Of a DNA stretch of 64,000 nucleotides, positions 43,259 to 52,765 are shown in pieces. The stretch is taken from positions 399,405 to 463,404 of the forward strand of contig NZ_BJKB01000002.1 of the NCBI RefSeq assembly GCF_010725055.1. The letters are read 5' to 3'. The stretch comes from Gelidibacter japonicus. Lineage in GTDB: Bacteria; Bacteroidota; Bacteroidia; Flavobacteriales; Flavobacteriaceae. The number at the start of each line of letters is the position of its first letter. Positions within the stretch are counted from its first letter, which is position 1. Under the pieces are notes generated by a model. The model saw nothing but the letters and a program-made list of their open reading frames with translations, was not told the DNA's origin and did not search any database. Both the position numbers and the translations under genes were made by a program.

Positions 43259-45718
43259 ATGAAATCTTTATTTTTAATTTGCATTTTAATGTGCTCAACA
43301 TTATATGCACAACCCTCGGCTAATTCCTTGCCGAAAGAAGGTTCAATTTCAGGAACAATTATTGACGCGCAACTGAATCAGCCCTTGCCCTATGTGACTA
43401 TTGTCATTAAAAACAGTAGAAATGAAATCATTACCGGCTCGATTACCCAGGATGATGGCAGTTTTAAAATCTCGAAACTTTCAGAAGGTCAATTCTCTGT
43501 AACCATTCAATATATTGGTTACAAGACCGTGACACAGCCTTTTATTATTGGAAAGGATTCTTACGACGTGAATTTAGGCAAGATCCTTTTAGAAGAAAAT
43601 GCCGCAGCCTTGGATGAAGTTACGGTAATTGCAGAAGTTTCCAGCATTCAGCAAAAAGTGGACAGAAAAGTCATAACCGTAGGAAAAGATTTAATTACTA
43701 CCGGGCCTACAGCATCTGACATTATGAACAATATTCCTTCTGTCAGTATCGATCAACAGACGGGCAATTTGAGTCTGCGTGGCAACGAAAACGTACGTGT
43801 GATGGTGGATGGAAAACTGTCCAATGTACCCGTGGATCAGCTATTGAAACAAATTCCTTCTGCATCTATCAAACAAATTGAATTGATCACTAATCCTTCT
43901 GCAAAACACAATCCCGAAGGCATGAGTGGCATAATCAATATCATCCTCCATAGAAATTCCAATATTGGATTTAATGGAAATATTAATTTGGGCTTGACCA
44001 AAGAAATCAATGCAAAATTTAATAGCTCTGCCGATTTAAACTACAGAAATGGTAAGTTTAACTTGTATGGAAATTACGGCAATAATATTGGAAAAAGCAA
44101 TAATTATGGCACGCTCGATCGACCGGATGACCACACTCAACAGGTTTTTGATTTTTTCGACAACAGTAAATCACATCTCTACAAATTCGGAATCGATTTT
44201 TATGCAGACGACAACAATACCATCTCCATATTTACAAATCAAAACACTTATGACGGCAAAGGGGTTGGCAGCATTAATATCCTAAGGCCAAACACTGCTA
44301 CACAAGGACAGGTATTCAACAACATATCCGATAATCTCTCTTCTCAATACAACTTTGTTTTCAAGCACAATTTTGCTAAGGAAGGCGAAAAGTTGGATTT
44401 GGAAGCAGACTATAACCGCTTTGAGGAAAACGAGTCTTCTGAGTTTATTTACTCCAATATTTCATTTCCTCCAAATTATATAGATTTTGTGAACACCAAA
44501 CGTGATCAAACCACAATCAATTTGGATTATGTGAATCCTCTAAGTGAAAAAGCCAAGCTGGAAGTCGGTCTCGAGGCACGCTTATTCAATACGGACGTCG
44601 TGTATGATTCTACCGGAAAATCCTTTGATGAAACAGGGAACATCATCAATACCCCAAATACAGACTTCAATTATAACAGAGATATTTATTCGGCCTATAT
44701 CACCTTTGGGAAAACTTTTGAAAAATGGAGTTATCAAGTTGGAGCACGTGCAGAGACAGTCACAGAGGATGCCAAGGCCATAACTATTAAAGAAGATTCA
44801 AGGGAAACCAATCCTTTTAAAAATGAGTATTTTCAAATATATCCTTCAGCATTCTTGACTTATACCCCATCAGATAAAAACTCTTTTCAGGCAAGTGTAA
44901 GCCGACGTGTGGACCGACCAAGTTTGAGAAGAATAAATCCCATTAGAGAATGGAGCAGTCCGTTGATCTCCTCTTTTGGAAACACAGAATTGCAACCACA
45001 GTTTACAAATTCTTTTGAAATTAATTATACCCGAAAATTGGAAAAGGGCTCTATAACTGGAGGCGTCTTTTATCGTATGATAGAGGATGAAATCAATCGT
45101 GCTGTATTTATTGACCGCTTAGATTTGAACAAGGTCATTCTGACCTATGATAATTTCGATAACACCTCTGCCTATGGTATAGAGCTATCAAGTGCCTACA
45201 AACCAACATCATGGTGGAATTTCAATGCGAGTTTTGACCTGTATTCACAAACTCAAAAAGGCATTACTGAAGTTCTTAACACTCCCATAGGTGAGGAACC
45301 AACGGAAGATGACATTCTTCTAACCGAAATTGAAGTTGAAAATATTGCTTATAGTTTTAGAATGAGCAACAATTTTAAGGTAACCAAAAAACTGACGCTT
45401 TCTGCCTTTGGAATGTACAGATCAGAGCAGGAAGGCATACAATTTAAGGGTAAGCCCATGTACTTTGTCAATACTGGTTTACGCTATTCTTTTTTGGATG
45501 ATGCGGCCACTTTCAGCTTCAATTACAATGATATTTTCAATACCATGAAGGCAAGATTTGATAGTACCAACCCCTATATACAAAAAGGACAGTTCAATTG
45601 GGAAAGCAACACGTGGTTTATTGGATTATCTTACCGATTTGGGGGTGGAAAATATAAAGCCTTACAACGAAAAAACAGGGATAAAAATGAAACATCAGGT
45701 GATGGAGGCTTTATGTAA
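43259..45718 (+). CDS. Outer membrane beta-barrel protein with regulatory-like and plug domains
   Basis: The 819-residue protein starts at ATG 43259 (MKSLFLICILMCSTLYAQ, a clean signal peptide); an upstream in-frame ATG at 43139 would add 40 residues that spoil it. A carboxypeptidase-regulatory-like domain occupies about 30-115 (GTIIDAQLNQPLPYVTIVIK), a plug about 125-225 (IMNNIPSVSIDQQTGNLSLRG, VRVMVDGKLS, EGMSGIINIIL), then a large beta-barrel with many Asn/Tyr strands. The tail DKNETSGDGGFM is polar. It belongs to the same broad family as the truncated gene at the window start. No SusD or ligand-specific neighbour is present. Confidence 0.9.
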   Translation: MKSLFLICILMCSTLYAQPSANSLPKEGSISGTIIDAQLNQPLPYVTIVIKNSRNEIITGSITQDDGSFKISKLSEGQFSVTIQYIGYKTVTQPFIIGKDSYDVNLGKILLEENAAALDEVTVIAEVSSIQQKVDRKVITVGKDLITTGPTASDIMNNIPSVSIDQQTGNLSLRGNENVRVMVDGKLSNVPVDQLLKQIPSASIKQIELITNPSAKHNPEGMSGIINIILHRNSNIGFNGNINLGLTKEINAKFNSSADLNYRNGKFNLYGNYGNNIGKSNNYGTLDRPDDHTQQVFDFFDNSKSHLYKFGIDFYADDNNTISIFTNQNTYDGKGVGSINILRPNTATQGQVFNNISDNLSSQYNFVFKHNFAKEGEKLDLEADYNRFEENESSEFIYSNISFPPNYIDFVNTKRDQTTINLDYVNPLSEKAKLEVGLEARLFNTDVVYDSTGKSFDETGNIINTPNTDFNYNRDIYSAYITFGKTFEKWSYQVGARAETVTEDAKAITIKEDSRETNPFKNEYFQIYPSAFLTYTPSDKNSFQASVSRRVDRPSLRRINPIREWSSPLISSFGNTELQPQFTNSFEINYTRKLEKGSITGGVFYRMIEDEINRAVFIDRLDLNKVILTYDNFDNTSAYGIELSSAYKPTSWWNFNASFDLYSQTQKGITEVLNTPIGEEPTEDDILLTEIEVENIAYSFRMSNNFKVTKKLTLSAFGMYRSEQEGIQFKGKPMYFVNTGLRYSFLDDAATFSFNYNDIFNTMKARFDSTNPYIQKGQFNWESNTWFIGLSYRFGGGKYKALQRKNRDKNETSGDGGFM

Positions 45719-45966
45719 TATCATTTAGGTAAAGGCCTTTCGCTAATTGTATAAGGTTTATTATAGGTGAAATCAACTTATTTATCAAAAAAATTATCAT
45801 TTTACCACATCAATATGTTAATATTTTGTTAAGATTTTTGATTTCTTTGGAATATTACCTTTTTAACCCTTGTTTTATCAGACCTAACAAACTGTACTAC
45901 TTTTAAATTGATTTGAATTAGCCTTCTACTTTTGAAAAGAAGTAATTTGCGAATTAGGTATATTTT

Positions 45967-45992
45967 AAATCCGGAGTCTCGACTTCGGATTT
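45967..45992 (+). terminator. Orphan intrinsic terminator
   Basis: AAATCCGGAGTC-tc-GACTTCGGATTT followed by T-rich sequence. The nearest upstream stop is about 250 bases away, which suggests either a long 3' UTR or a separate small transcript. Confidence 0.75.
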
Positions 45993-46150
45993 TTTTTATT
46001 TAGTTACAAACGATTAATTACAAACAATCTCTATTCTTTTCAACGCCATAAATCCAATTCAAAAATCAAACTTCAAAGAATATTTCTTTGCACAGAATGG
46101 AATATAAATATTAGATTTTGAAAGTAACGGACTTCAAAACCTGAGGTTTT

Positions 46151-46300
46151 ATGTTAATTGATAGTTAAAGATTTATTTTGATAAAATAAATTAGACGTTT
46201 CTGCGTCTAATAGATTGTGATAAGTTTTATAATTTAATCAAGTGTTAGTTAAGTTGGTTAAAAGTAGTGAAACCCGAGGCAGAGTACTGTTTCGGGTTTT
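46151..46300 (+). ncRNA. Candidate small RNA ending at an intrinsic terminator
   Basis: The stretch contains a perfect eight-base hairpin (46190-46211) and ends with the terminator stem AAACCCGA/TCGGGTTT (46270-46277, 46292-46299) plus a T run. It is bounded by no gene on the plus strand. The 5' end is a guess; I could not find a clear promoter. Confidence 0.3.
46270..46300 (+). terminator. Second orphan intrinsic terminator
   Basis: Eight-base arms AAACCCGA and TCGGGTTT with a 14-base loop, followed by TT. More than 500 bases from the preceding coding stop. Confidence 0.7.
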
Positions 46301-46304
46301 TAAT

Positions 46305-46322
46305 TTCCTGCGAAAGCAGGAA
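46305..46322. repeat. Dispersed palindrome TTCCTGC-gaaa-GCAGGAA
   Basis: Seven-base perfect arms, same family as the elements at 32489 and 46606, here directly behind the orphan terminator. Confidence 0.8.
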
Positions 46323-46365
46323 TCTCATTGTTGTTATTATCCTATAGATATAGCTTTACCCCATC

Positions 46366-46379
46366 CCAATAGCTATTGG
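46366..46379. repeat. Perfect 14-base palindrome CCAATAGCTATTGG
   Basis: Self-complementary over 14 bases with C-rich flank. A related CTATCC/GGATAG hairpin around ATTACTATTGG lies at 59335-59357. Confidence 0.65.
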
Positions 46380-46605
46380 ATTCATTCCGTCTACTTTGTT
46401 CCTATAAATGTTTTCGCCATCTCACAATTGCCATAGAGACCTCGAATAATTATGTGTGACATCATATTCTGTATCAACTATTTCACGAAATCGATTTTTA
46501 GTCTGCACGAATTCGGTGCGTTCATTAGTTACACTCTCTGAAAAATGATTTTGAGAGATTTTACAAAGCCTTTAATACTCGAAATTCGCCTTACTTAAAC
46601 TCGAG

Positions 46606-46625
46606 ATTCCTGCCTCCGCAGGAAT
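46606..46625. repeat. Dispersed palindrome ATTCCTGC-ctcc-GCAGGAAT behind fabH
   Basis: Perfect eight-base arms, four-base loop, ending four bases from the fabH-type stop. Same placement as the copy behind ftsY. Confidence 0.85.
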
Positions 46626-46628
46626 TTG

Positions 46629-47639
46629 TTACCACTTAATGATCACACTCCCCCAAGTAAATCCACTACCAAAAGCAGCCAATACCACGACATCGCCCTC
46701 TTTGATTTTACCCTCTTCCCATGCCTCAGTTAATGCAATAGGAATTGAAGCCGCCGTAGTATTTCCATATTTTTGAATATTGTTGAACACTTGGTCGTCA
46801 CTCAACTCAAATTTTTTCTGAATAAATTGTGAAATCCTCAAATTGGCCTGATGTGGAATCAACATATCAATGGCCTCTTTGCCCAGATTGTTTTTTGCTA
46901 GACCTTCCATGATGACTTCACTAAATCTGACCACTGCATTTTTAAACACAAATTGTCCATTCATGTGCGGAAAATAGCTTTCGTCATTTGGATCGTTATC
47001 TTTTATAATATCATTGACCCAGCGTTTACCCATTCCAGGAGCTACCAGAACCAATTCTTCGGCATGCTCTCCTTGCGAGTGTAAATGTGTAGAAAGGATT
47101 CCTTTGGAGTTATCTTCTTCCCTCGTCAAAATCGCGGCTCCTGCCCCATCACCAAAAATGACCGAGACACCGCGCCCACGAGTGGTTTTATCCAATCCAT
47201 GCGAATGGAGCTCGCTACCAATCACCAAAATGGTCTTATACATTCCCGTTTTTATATATTGATCTGCAACTGAAATTGCATACACAAAACCAGAACATTG
47301 ATTACGGACATCCAATGCCCCAACAGTCTTGATGTCCAAAGCATGTTGCACCTGCACTCCAGGTCCAGGAAAATACATATCAGGACTCAAAGTGGCAAAG
47401 ACAATAAAATCAATGTCATCCTTATCAATTCCAGCACGTTCAATGGCAACTTTGGCAGCTTTCACACCCATTCCAGAAGTTGTGTCTCCTGTATTTTCAA
47501 TTGCCCAACGGCGTTCCTTTATTCCCGTTCGTTCTTGAATCCACGCGTCATTGGTGTCCATCATCTTGGACAAATCGTCATTAGTAACCACATTATCAGG
47601 AACATAATGCCCTAGGCCGATTATTTTGGAATTATACAT
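46629..47639 (-). CDS. 3-oxoacyl-ACP synthase III family protein (FabH-type)
   Basis: The 336-residue thiolase-fold enzyme has the FabH catalytic triad: Cys115 (DVRNQCSGFVYA), His263 (LIPHQANLRIS) and Asn293 (KYGNTTAASIP). FabH condenses acyl-CoA with malonyl-ACP to start fatty-acid chains. The N-terminus (IIGLGHYVPDNVVTNDDLSK) is typical. It is not next to plsX or rpmF, the usual partners of the primary fabH, so it may be a second copy with another starter unit or a role in special lipids; this cannot be told from the window. The long gap with repeats behind it isolates it from other genes. Confidence 0.92.
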   Translation of the reverse strand: MYNSKIIGLGHYVPDNVVTNDDLSKMMDTNDAWIQERTGIKERRWAIENTGDTTSGMGVKAAKVAIERAGIDKDDIDFIVFATLSPDMYFPGPGVQVQHALDIKTVGALDVRNQCSGFVYAISVADQYIKTGMYKTILVIGSELHSHGLDKTTRGRGVSVIFGDGAGAAILTREEDNSKGILSTHLHSQGEHAEELVLVAPGMGKRWVNDIIKDNDPNDESYFPHMNGQFVFKNAVVRFSEVIMEGLAKNNLGKEAIDMLIPHQANLRISQFIQKKFELSDDQVFNNIQKYGNTTAASIPIALTEAWEEGKIKEGDVVVLAAFGSGFTWGSVIIKW

Positions 47640-47815
47640 AAGTTATTTTGTTTAGCATTAAATAGATTTGCAATTTAAGCAATATTCACAGTATTCATAA
47701 AATTACCTATTTTAAATACCATATCGTGATAAACTGACTTCTTTTTAACATTTATTTGACGACTCACTATCCTTGTTTTGTTTATTTTAGAACATTAATT
47801 AAAATTTAATCCACA

Positions 47816-50266
47816 ATGAGAGCATATCTACTAAGTTTTTTCTTTTTATTGTCCCTATTCAGTTTTGGGCAAGTCAATTTATCTTATCAAAAACCTGATC
47901 CTAGCATCTTAAGTCTTGCTGAAGCGCCATTGGCACCACGCATAAGCATGGATCGCAAGGGCGAAAACATTCTTTTTCTCTATAGAAGCAATTTTAAGAC
48001 CATAGAAGAGCTATCTGAGACTGAAATGCGTCTTGGCGGATTGAGAATTAATCCGGTGACCAACATTGGCAGTAGAACCACCTATTATACCGACCTCAAA
48101 ATAAGAAACGGTAGAGATGGCGATCCAAAAAACATTTTAGGAATGCCTGAAAACGGACGATTTGCTTATTTATCATGGTCGCCCAATCAAAATTATGCTG
48201 CTTTTACAAATACCACGTCAAAAGGTGTTGAATTATGGTACATTGATATCAACGCAGCACAGGCCAAGAAAATAACAGACGATAACCTCAATGCCAATAT
48301 GGGCAGACCATACACCTGGTCAAAGGACAGCAACTATTTGTTGGTACAAACACTTCCTTCTTCAAAAAAACAATTGATTGACCCAAAAAAATCAGTGCCA
48401 GAAGGACCGACAATCTCGGTAAGTGAAGCTGGCGTAAAAGCACAAAACAGAACCTATCAAGACTTACTTAAAAATCCAAACGACGAATATAACTTTGAAC
48501 AATTGGCACTGTCTGATATTCAAAAAGTGAACCTTAACGGTAACGCTAGCAATTGGAAGTCAACCGATATTTATGAAAGCATCAACTTCTCTCCTGACGG
48601 AAAATATGTCATGATAACCACCATAAACAAACCTTTCTCCTATTTAGTACCTTATAGCAGATTTCCATCGACGACGACTATCTATGACGCCAATGGCACC
48701 TTGGTCAAAAAAATATTGGAAGTACCACTTATTGAAGATTTGCCACAAGGTTTTATGGCCGTGCGTACTGGAATGCGTAATTTAACCTGGCGTAATGACC
48801 ATCCAGCAACCTTAGTATGGACTGAAGCTTTAGACGGCGGGGATCCTGCAAAGGAAGTGGCGTTTAGAGACGAAGTATTTCAACAAAAAGCACCATTCAC
48901 AGCAAAGAAACAATCGCTTTTAAAAACCAAGGACCGTTATGCCGGAATCCGCTGGGGTAATGAAAACACCGCCATTGCCTATGACAGATGGTGGAATAGC
49001 AGAAATACAAGAACGTATTTGTTTGACCCTTCAAATTCAGGTAAAACTCCAAAAGTACTTTCTGATAGAAATTACCAGGATGTCTATAGTGATCCTGGAA
49101 ACTTCGTAACAACGCTCAATGCCTATGACGAACCTGTTTTAGATCTAAATGATGGGAAGGCGTATTTAATTGGTGATGGTTATAGTGCCGATGGACAATT
49201 TCCATTTATAGATGAAATGAATCTTAAATCGCAAAAAACAGAACGTTTATATCAATCGGCATTCACTGATAAAGTTGAGAATATTGTCTCTGCCTTAGAT
49301 GCCAAAGCTGGAGAGTTTGTGGTTCAGATCGAATCAAAAAATGAATATCCCAACTATTATATCAGAAACATCAAAAAGCGTATCGCATTACAACCTTTAA
49401 CACAATTTGAGAATCCATTCAAGAGTTTACAAGACGTCCATAAAGAAGTGATTACCTACAAAAGAGATGACGGATTGCCACTAACGGGAACTTTATATTT
49501 ACCAACCGATTATAAAAAAGGTGAAAAATATCCAATGCTCATGTGGGCCTATCCTCGTGAGTATAAAGACAAAAACAGTGCTGCGCAGAGCACTTCAAAT
49601 TCCAATGAATTCACCTATCCTTCTTATGGTTCACCTTTATTTTGGGTTGCAAGGGGCTATGTGGTATTGGACGATGCAGCGTTCCCAATCGTCGGCGAGG
49701 GCGATGAGCAGCCTAATGATACCTTTGTCAAGCAATTGGTAGGCAATGCCAAAGCGGCCATTGACGCTGTTGATGCCATGGGCTATATTGATCGCGATCG
49801 CGTGGCGGTTGGCGGACATTCTTATGGGGCGTTTATGACGGCCAATTTATTATCCCATTCCAATTTATTTGCAGCAGGCATCGCAAGAAGCGGCGCTTAC
49901 AACAGAACCTTGACGCCATTTGGATTTCAAAGTGAAGAGCGCAATTATTGGGAAGCACCAGATGTTTACAATACCATGTCGCCTTTCATGAATGCCCATA
50001 CCATGAAAACGCCATTATTATTGATTCATGGCGAAGCTGATAACAATTCGGGCACTTATCCAATGCAAAGTGAGCGTTATTTCAACGCCCTAAAAGGCTT
50101 GGGAGCACCAGTAAGATTGGTTATGCTACCAAACGAAAGTCATGGGTATAGCGCTAAGGAATCGGTAATGCACATGCTTTGGGAACAAGACCAATGGTTG
50201 GAAACCTATGTGAAAAACAAAAAGAAAGATAATCCTATCAATGCGACGGAAAGCATTAAAAACTAA
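47816..50266 (+). CDS. Secreted S9 family (prolyl oligopeptidase-like) peptidase
   Basis: The 816-residue protein has a signal peptide (LLSFFFLLSLFSFGQ). A long N-terminal beta-propeller-like part (about 30-530) has WD-like strands (FAYLSWSPNQNYAAF, NFSPDGKYVMITT). The C-terminal alpha/beta-hydrolase domain carries Ser669 (GGHSYGAFMTA), Asp742 (HGEADNNSG) and His776 (NESHGYSAKE) as the triad. It likely trims peptides in the periplasm. It stands alone, with a terminator behind it. Confidence 0.94.
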   Translation: MRAYLLSFFFLLSLFSFGQVNLSYQKPDPSILSLAEAPLAPRISMDRKGENILFLYRSNFKTIEELSETEMRLGGLRINPVTNIGSRTTYYTDLKIRNGRDGDPKNILGMPENGRFAYLSWSPNQNYAAFTNTTSKGVELWYIDINAAQAKKITDDNLNANMGRPYTWSKDSNYLLVQTLPSSKKQLIDPKKSVPEGPTISVSEAGVKAQNRTYQDLLKNPNDEYNFEQLALSDIQKVNLNGNASNWKSTDIYESINFSPDGKYVMITTINKPFSYLVPYSRFPSTTTIYDANGTLVKKILEVPLIEDLPQGFMAVRTGMRNLTWRNDHPATLVWTEALDGGDPAKEVAFRDEVFQQKAPFTAKKQSLLKTKDRYAGIRWGNENTAIAYDRWWNSRNTRTYLFDPSNSGKTPKVLSDRNYQDVYSDPGNFVTTLNAYDEPVLDLNDGKAYLIGDGYSADGQFPFIDEMNLKSQKTERLYQSAFTDKVENIVSALDAKAGEFVVQIESKNEYPNYYIRNIKKRIALQPLTQFENPFKSLQDVHKEVITYKRDDGLPLTGTLYLPTDYKKGEKYPMLMWAYPREYKDKNSAAQSTSNSNEFTYPSYGSPLFWVARGYVVLDDAAFPIVGEGDEQPNDTFVKQLVGNAKAAIDAVDAMGYIDRDRVAVGGHSYGAFMTANLLSHSNLFAAGIARSGAYNRTLTPFGFQSEERNYWEAPDVYNTMSPFMNAHTMKTPLLLIHGEADNNSGTYPMQSERYFNALKGLGAPVRLVMLPNESHGYSAKESVMHMLWEQDQWLETYVKNKKKDNPINATESIKN

Positions 50267-50286
50267 AAAATGCAATCATTTTTTAT

Positions 50287-50314
50287 AAAGCCATTCTTTT
50301 ACGGGAATGGCTTT
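50287..50314 (+). terminator. Terminator of the S9 peptidase gene
   Basis: AAAGCCATTC, eight-base loop, GAATGGCTTT, then a T run; 20 bases past the stop. Confidence 0.85.
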
Positions 50315-50429
50315 TTTTTATGCCATCTTGTCACAAATGTTGGATTGGCATTTTTGTTGACTACTACAATGAAACAAACTAAAGTTCAATTAGTTTCCCA
50401 ATTTCGTGGGAACATTTAATAAATTAAAT

Positions 50430-52340
50430 ATGACAAAAGGGAATATTAATGTTTCGGTAGAGAACATCTTTCCACTGATTAAGAAGTTCTTATACAGTGA
50501 TCACGAAATATTTTTACGTGAGTTAATCAGTAACGCTACAGATGCCACTTTAAAATTAAAGCACTTAACCAATATTGGTGAGGCAAAAGTAGAATATGGC
50601 AACCCGAAAATCGAAGTCAAGATCGATAAGAAAGGTAAAAAACTTCACATCATTGACCAAGGTATTGGGATGACTGCTGAAGAAGTTGAAAAATATATTA
50701 ACCAAATCGCCTTTTCAGGAGCTGAAGAGTTTTTGGACAAATATAAAGATGCCGGAAAAGATTCAGGTATCATCGGACATTTTGGTTTAGGTTTCTATTC
50801 CGCTTTTATGGTTGCAGAGAAAGTTGAAATCATCACTAAATCCTACTTAGAAGATACAGAAGCTGCACGTTGGACATGTGACGGATCTCCTGAGTTCACC
50901 TTAGAGCCAGCTGATAAAACTGAGCGTGGTACAGAAATCATCCTTCATATTGCTGACGATTCTACTGAGTTCTTGGAAGAATCAAGAATCCGTGAACTAT
51001 TGACCAAATACAATAAGTTCATGCCTATTCCGATCAAATTTGGAACTAAGGAAATCAATGACCCAGATCACAAACCTGAGACCAAAAAAGATAAAGACGG
51101 CAAGGAAACCAAAGAGCCACAAAAAAAAATCACGGTTGACAATATCATTAACAACCCTAATCCGGCGTGGACAAAGCAGCCAACTGAATTAGAAGACAAG
51201 GACTATTCAGATTTTTACAGAGAACTGTACCCAATGCAGTTTGAGGAACCGTTATTCCATATCCATCTGAACGTGGATTACCCATTCAACTTGACAGGAA
51301 TTTTATATTTCCCGAAGATGACGGCCGATTTGAACATTCAAAAGGATAAAATTCAACTCTATCAAAACCAAGTATTTGTAACAGATAATGTAGAAGGTAT
51401 CGTTCCAGAATTCTTGACCATGCTCAGAGGTGTGATCGACTCTCCGGACATTCCGTTGAACGTTTCTCGTAGTTATTTGCAAGCAGACGGCAATGTGAAG
51501 AAAATATCTTCCTATATCACCCGTAAAGTAGCTGATAAGCTGAAATCCTTATTCAATGATAACCGTGAGGATTTTGAGAAGAAATGGAACGACATCAAAA
51601 TTGTCATTGAATATGGAATGCTTTCAGAAGATAAGTTCTTTGAAAAAGCAGACGCCTTCGCACTATATCCAACAGTTGATGGGAAATATTATACTTATCA
51701 AGAATTGTTCGACAAAATCAAGGACAATCAAACTGACAAAGATGGAAAATTAGTCATCCTATATGCGTCCGATGAAGATTCACAACACAGTTATATTGAA
51801 GCTGCAAAAGACAAAGCATACGAAGTATTGTTATTGGATTCGCCAATTGTGAGCCACTTGATGCAAAAAATGGAATCCACTAAGGAGAACATTACGTTTG
51901 CTCGTGTGGATGCTGACCATATTGATAATTTGATCAAGAAAGACGATACGAAGATTTCAAAACTATCCGAAGATCAGAAAAAGGAATTGGAAACCATATT
52001 GAAAGAAGCCATTCCTTCAGAAAAATTCATGGTTCAATTGGAAGCCATGGATAGTGATGCGTCACCATTCATCATCACACAACCAGAGTTTATGCGTCGT
52101 ATGAAAGAAATGCAAGCAACAGGTGGCGGTATGTTCGGCATGGGCAATATGCCAGAAATGTACAACTTGGTGGTCAATACAAATTCTGATTTGGTAGGTG
52201 AAATTTTAAGCACCAAAACCAAGAAAAAACAAGATCGTTTGATTTCTCAAAGTTTAGATTTAGCACGCCTATCTCAAGGTTTGTTAAAAGGAAAAGAACT
52301 GAGCGAATTCATTAAGCGTTCTTATGAGATGATCAAGTAA
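50430..52340 (+). CDS. htpG: Chaperone protein HtpG (Hsp90)
   Basis: The 636-residue protein has the GHKL ATPase N-domain (ELISNATDA, IIDQGIGMTAEEVE, GHFGLGFYSAFMVA), the middle domain (LPLNVSRSYLQ-like IPLNVSRSYLQADGNV) and the C-terminal dimerisation domain. A charged stretch (KPETKKDKDGKETKEPQKK) between N and middle domains is longer than in E. coli. The ATG at 50430 gives the family start MTKGNINVSVENIF; a GTG at 50406 is in frame but not preferred. It works with DnaK in refolding. A repeat and a terminator follow. Confidence 0.97.
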   Translation: MTKGNINVSVENIFPLIKKFLYSDHEIFLRELISNATDATLKLKHLTNIGEAKVEYGNPKIEVKIDKKGKKLHIIDQGIGMTAEEVEKYINQIAFSGAEEFLDKYKDAGKDSGIIGHFGLGFYSAFMVAEKVEIITKSYLEDTEAARWTCDGSPEFTLEPADKTERGTEIILHIADDSTEFLEESRIRELLTKYNKFMPIPIKFGTKEINDPDHKPETKKDKDGKETKEPQKKITVDNIINNPNPAWTKQPTELEDKDYSDFYRELYPMQFEEPLFHIHLNVDYPFNLTGILYFPKMTADLNIQKDKIQLYQNQVFVTDNVEGIVPEFLTMLRGVIDSPDIPLNVSRSYLQADGNVKKISSYITRKVADKLKSLFNDNREDFEKKWNDIKIVIEYGMLSEDKFFEKADAFALYPTVDGKYYTYQELFDKIKDNQTDKDGKLVILYASDEDSQHSYIEAAKDKAYEVLLLDSPIVSHLMQKMESTKENITFARVDADHIDNLIKKDDTKISKLSEDQKKELETILKEAIPSEKFMVQLEAMDSDASPFIITQPEFMRRMKEMQATGGGMFGMGNMPEMYNLVVNTNSDLVGEILSTKTKKKQDRLISQSLDLARLSQGLLKGKELSEFIKRSYEMIK

Positions 52341-52357
52341 ACCTCATTATGAGGGTC

Positions 52358-52390
52358 ATTGCGAGGAGCCGTTTTAGGCGACGAAGCAAT
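52358..52390. repeat. Dispersed intergenic hairpin ATTGCGAGGAGC...GACGAAGCAAT
   Basis: ATTGC and GCAAT ends enclose AGGAGCC and GGCGACGA, a sequence type I know to be scattered in intergenic regions of many Bacteroidota. It begins 17 bases after the htpG stop. Confidence 0.75.
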
Positions 52391-52406
52391 ATCATGTTAA
52401 AAATGC

Positions 52407-52437
52407 AAAACCATCCCGTCAAAATCGGGATGGTTTT
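52407..52437 (+). terminator. Terminator of htpG
   Basis: AAAACCATCCCG-tcaaaat-CGGGATGGTTTT followed by T. Located 67 bases past the stop, behind the dispersed repeat. Confidence 0.88.
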
Positions 52438-52440
52438 TTT

Positions 52441-52765
52441 GTATTTAAATTCTAAATACTAGCATTTTAAAAGATGATAAAACCTTAAAAAAATACAATT
52501 CAATTCGATTGATTCATCACGTCAACCCATTCAATTTCAATTCTCTTCAAATTTATTTTAGCAGATTTTTTTCTGCCTCGATTTTGTTTTTAACTAATTT
52601 AAAAATTATCTTCGAGCGAGTTGCGGAAAATTCGCAATCAAAAAGTTCATTTCAATGGCCAGCCAGGATTTTTTAAAATTCAATTTTTAGAAAAGCTATT
52701 GATCAATTCATTCACTGGTTTCAACAAATTAACCAATCACAAATACCGGATAACCATAGCACAGT
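52441..52765. other. Upstream region of pyruvate carboxylase
   Basis: About 325 bases without a credible gene; an 83-codon frame at 52621 overlaps the carboxylase start in another frame and shows no protein character. A weak hairpin, TTGCG-gaaaatt-CGCAA (52620-52636), is present. No consensus promoter box was found. Confidence 0.35.

Larger units (their letters stand above)
45719..46628. other. 910-base intergenic region without protein genes
   Basis: I see no credible coding frame. It contains two intrinsic-terminator hairpins that lie far from any gene end, several smaller perfect hairpins (AAAACC-tga-GGTTTT at 46136-46150; ATTAGACG-tttctg-CGTCTAAT at 46190-46211), and three palindromic repeat elements. 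It could carry one or two small RNAs read on the plus strand. Confidence 0.5.

Noticed and set aside
46242..46436. 64-codon plus-strand frame in the 910-base gap
   Set aside because: It crosses a terminator hairpin and two palindromic repeats; it is not a plausible gene.
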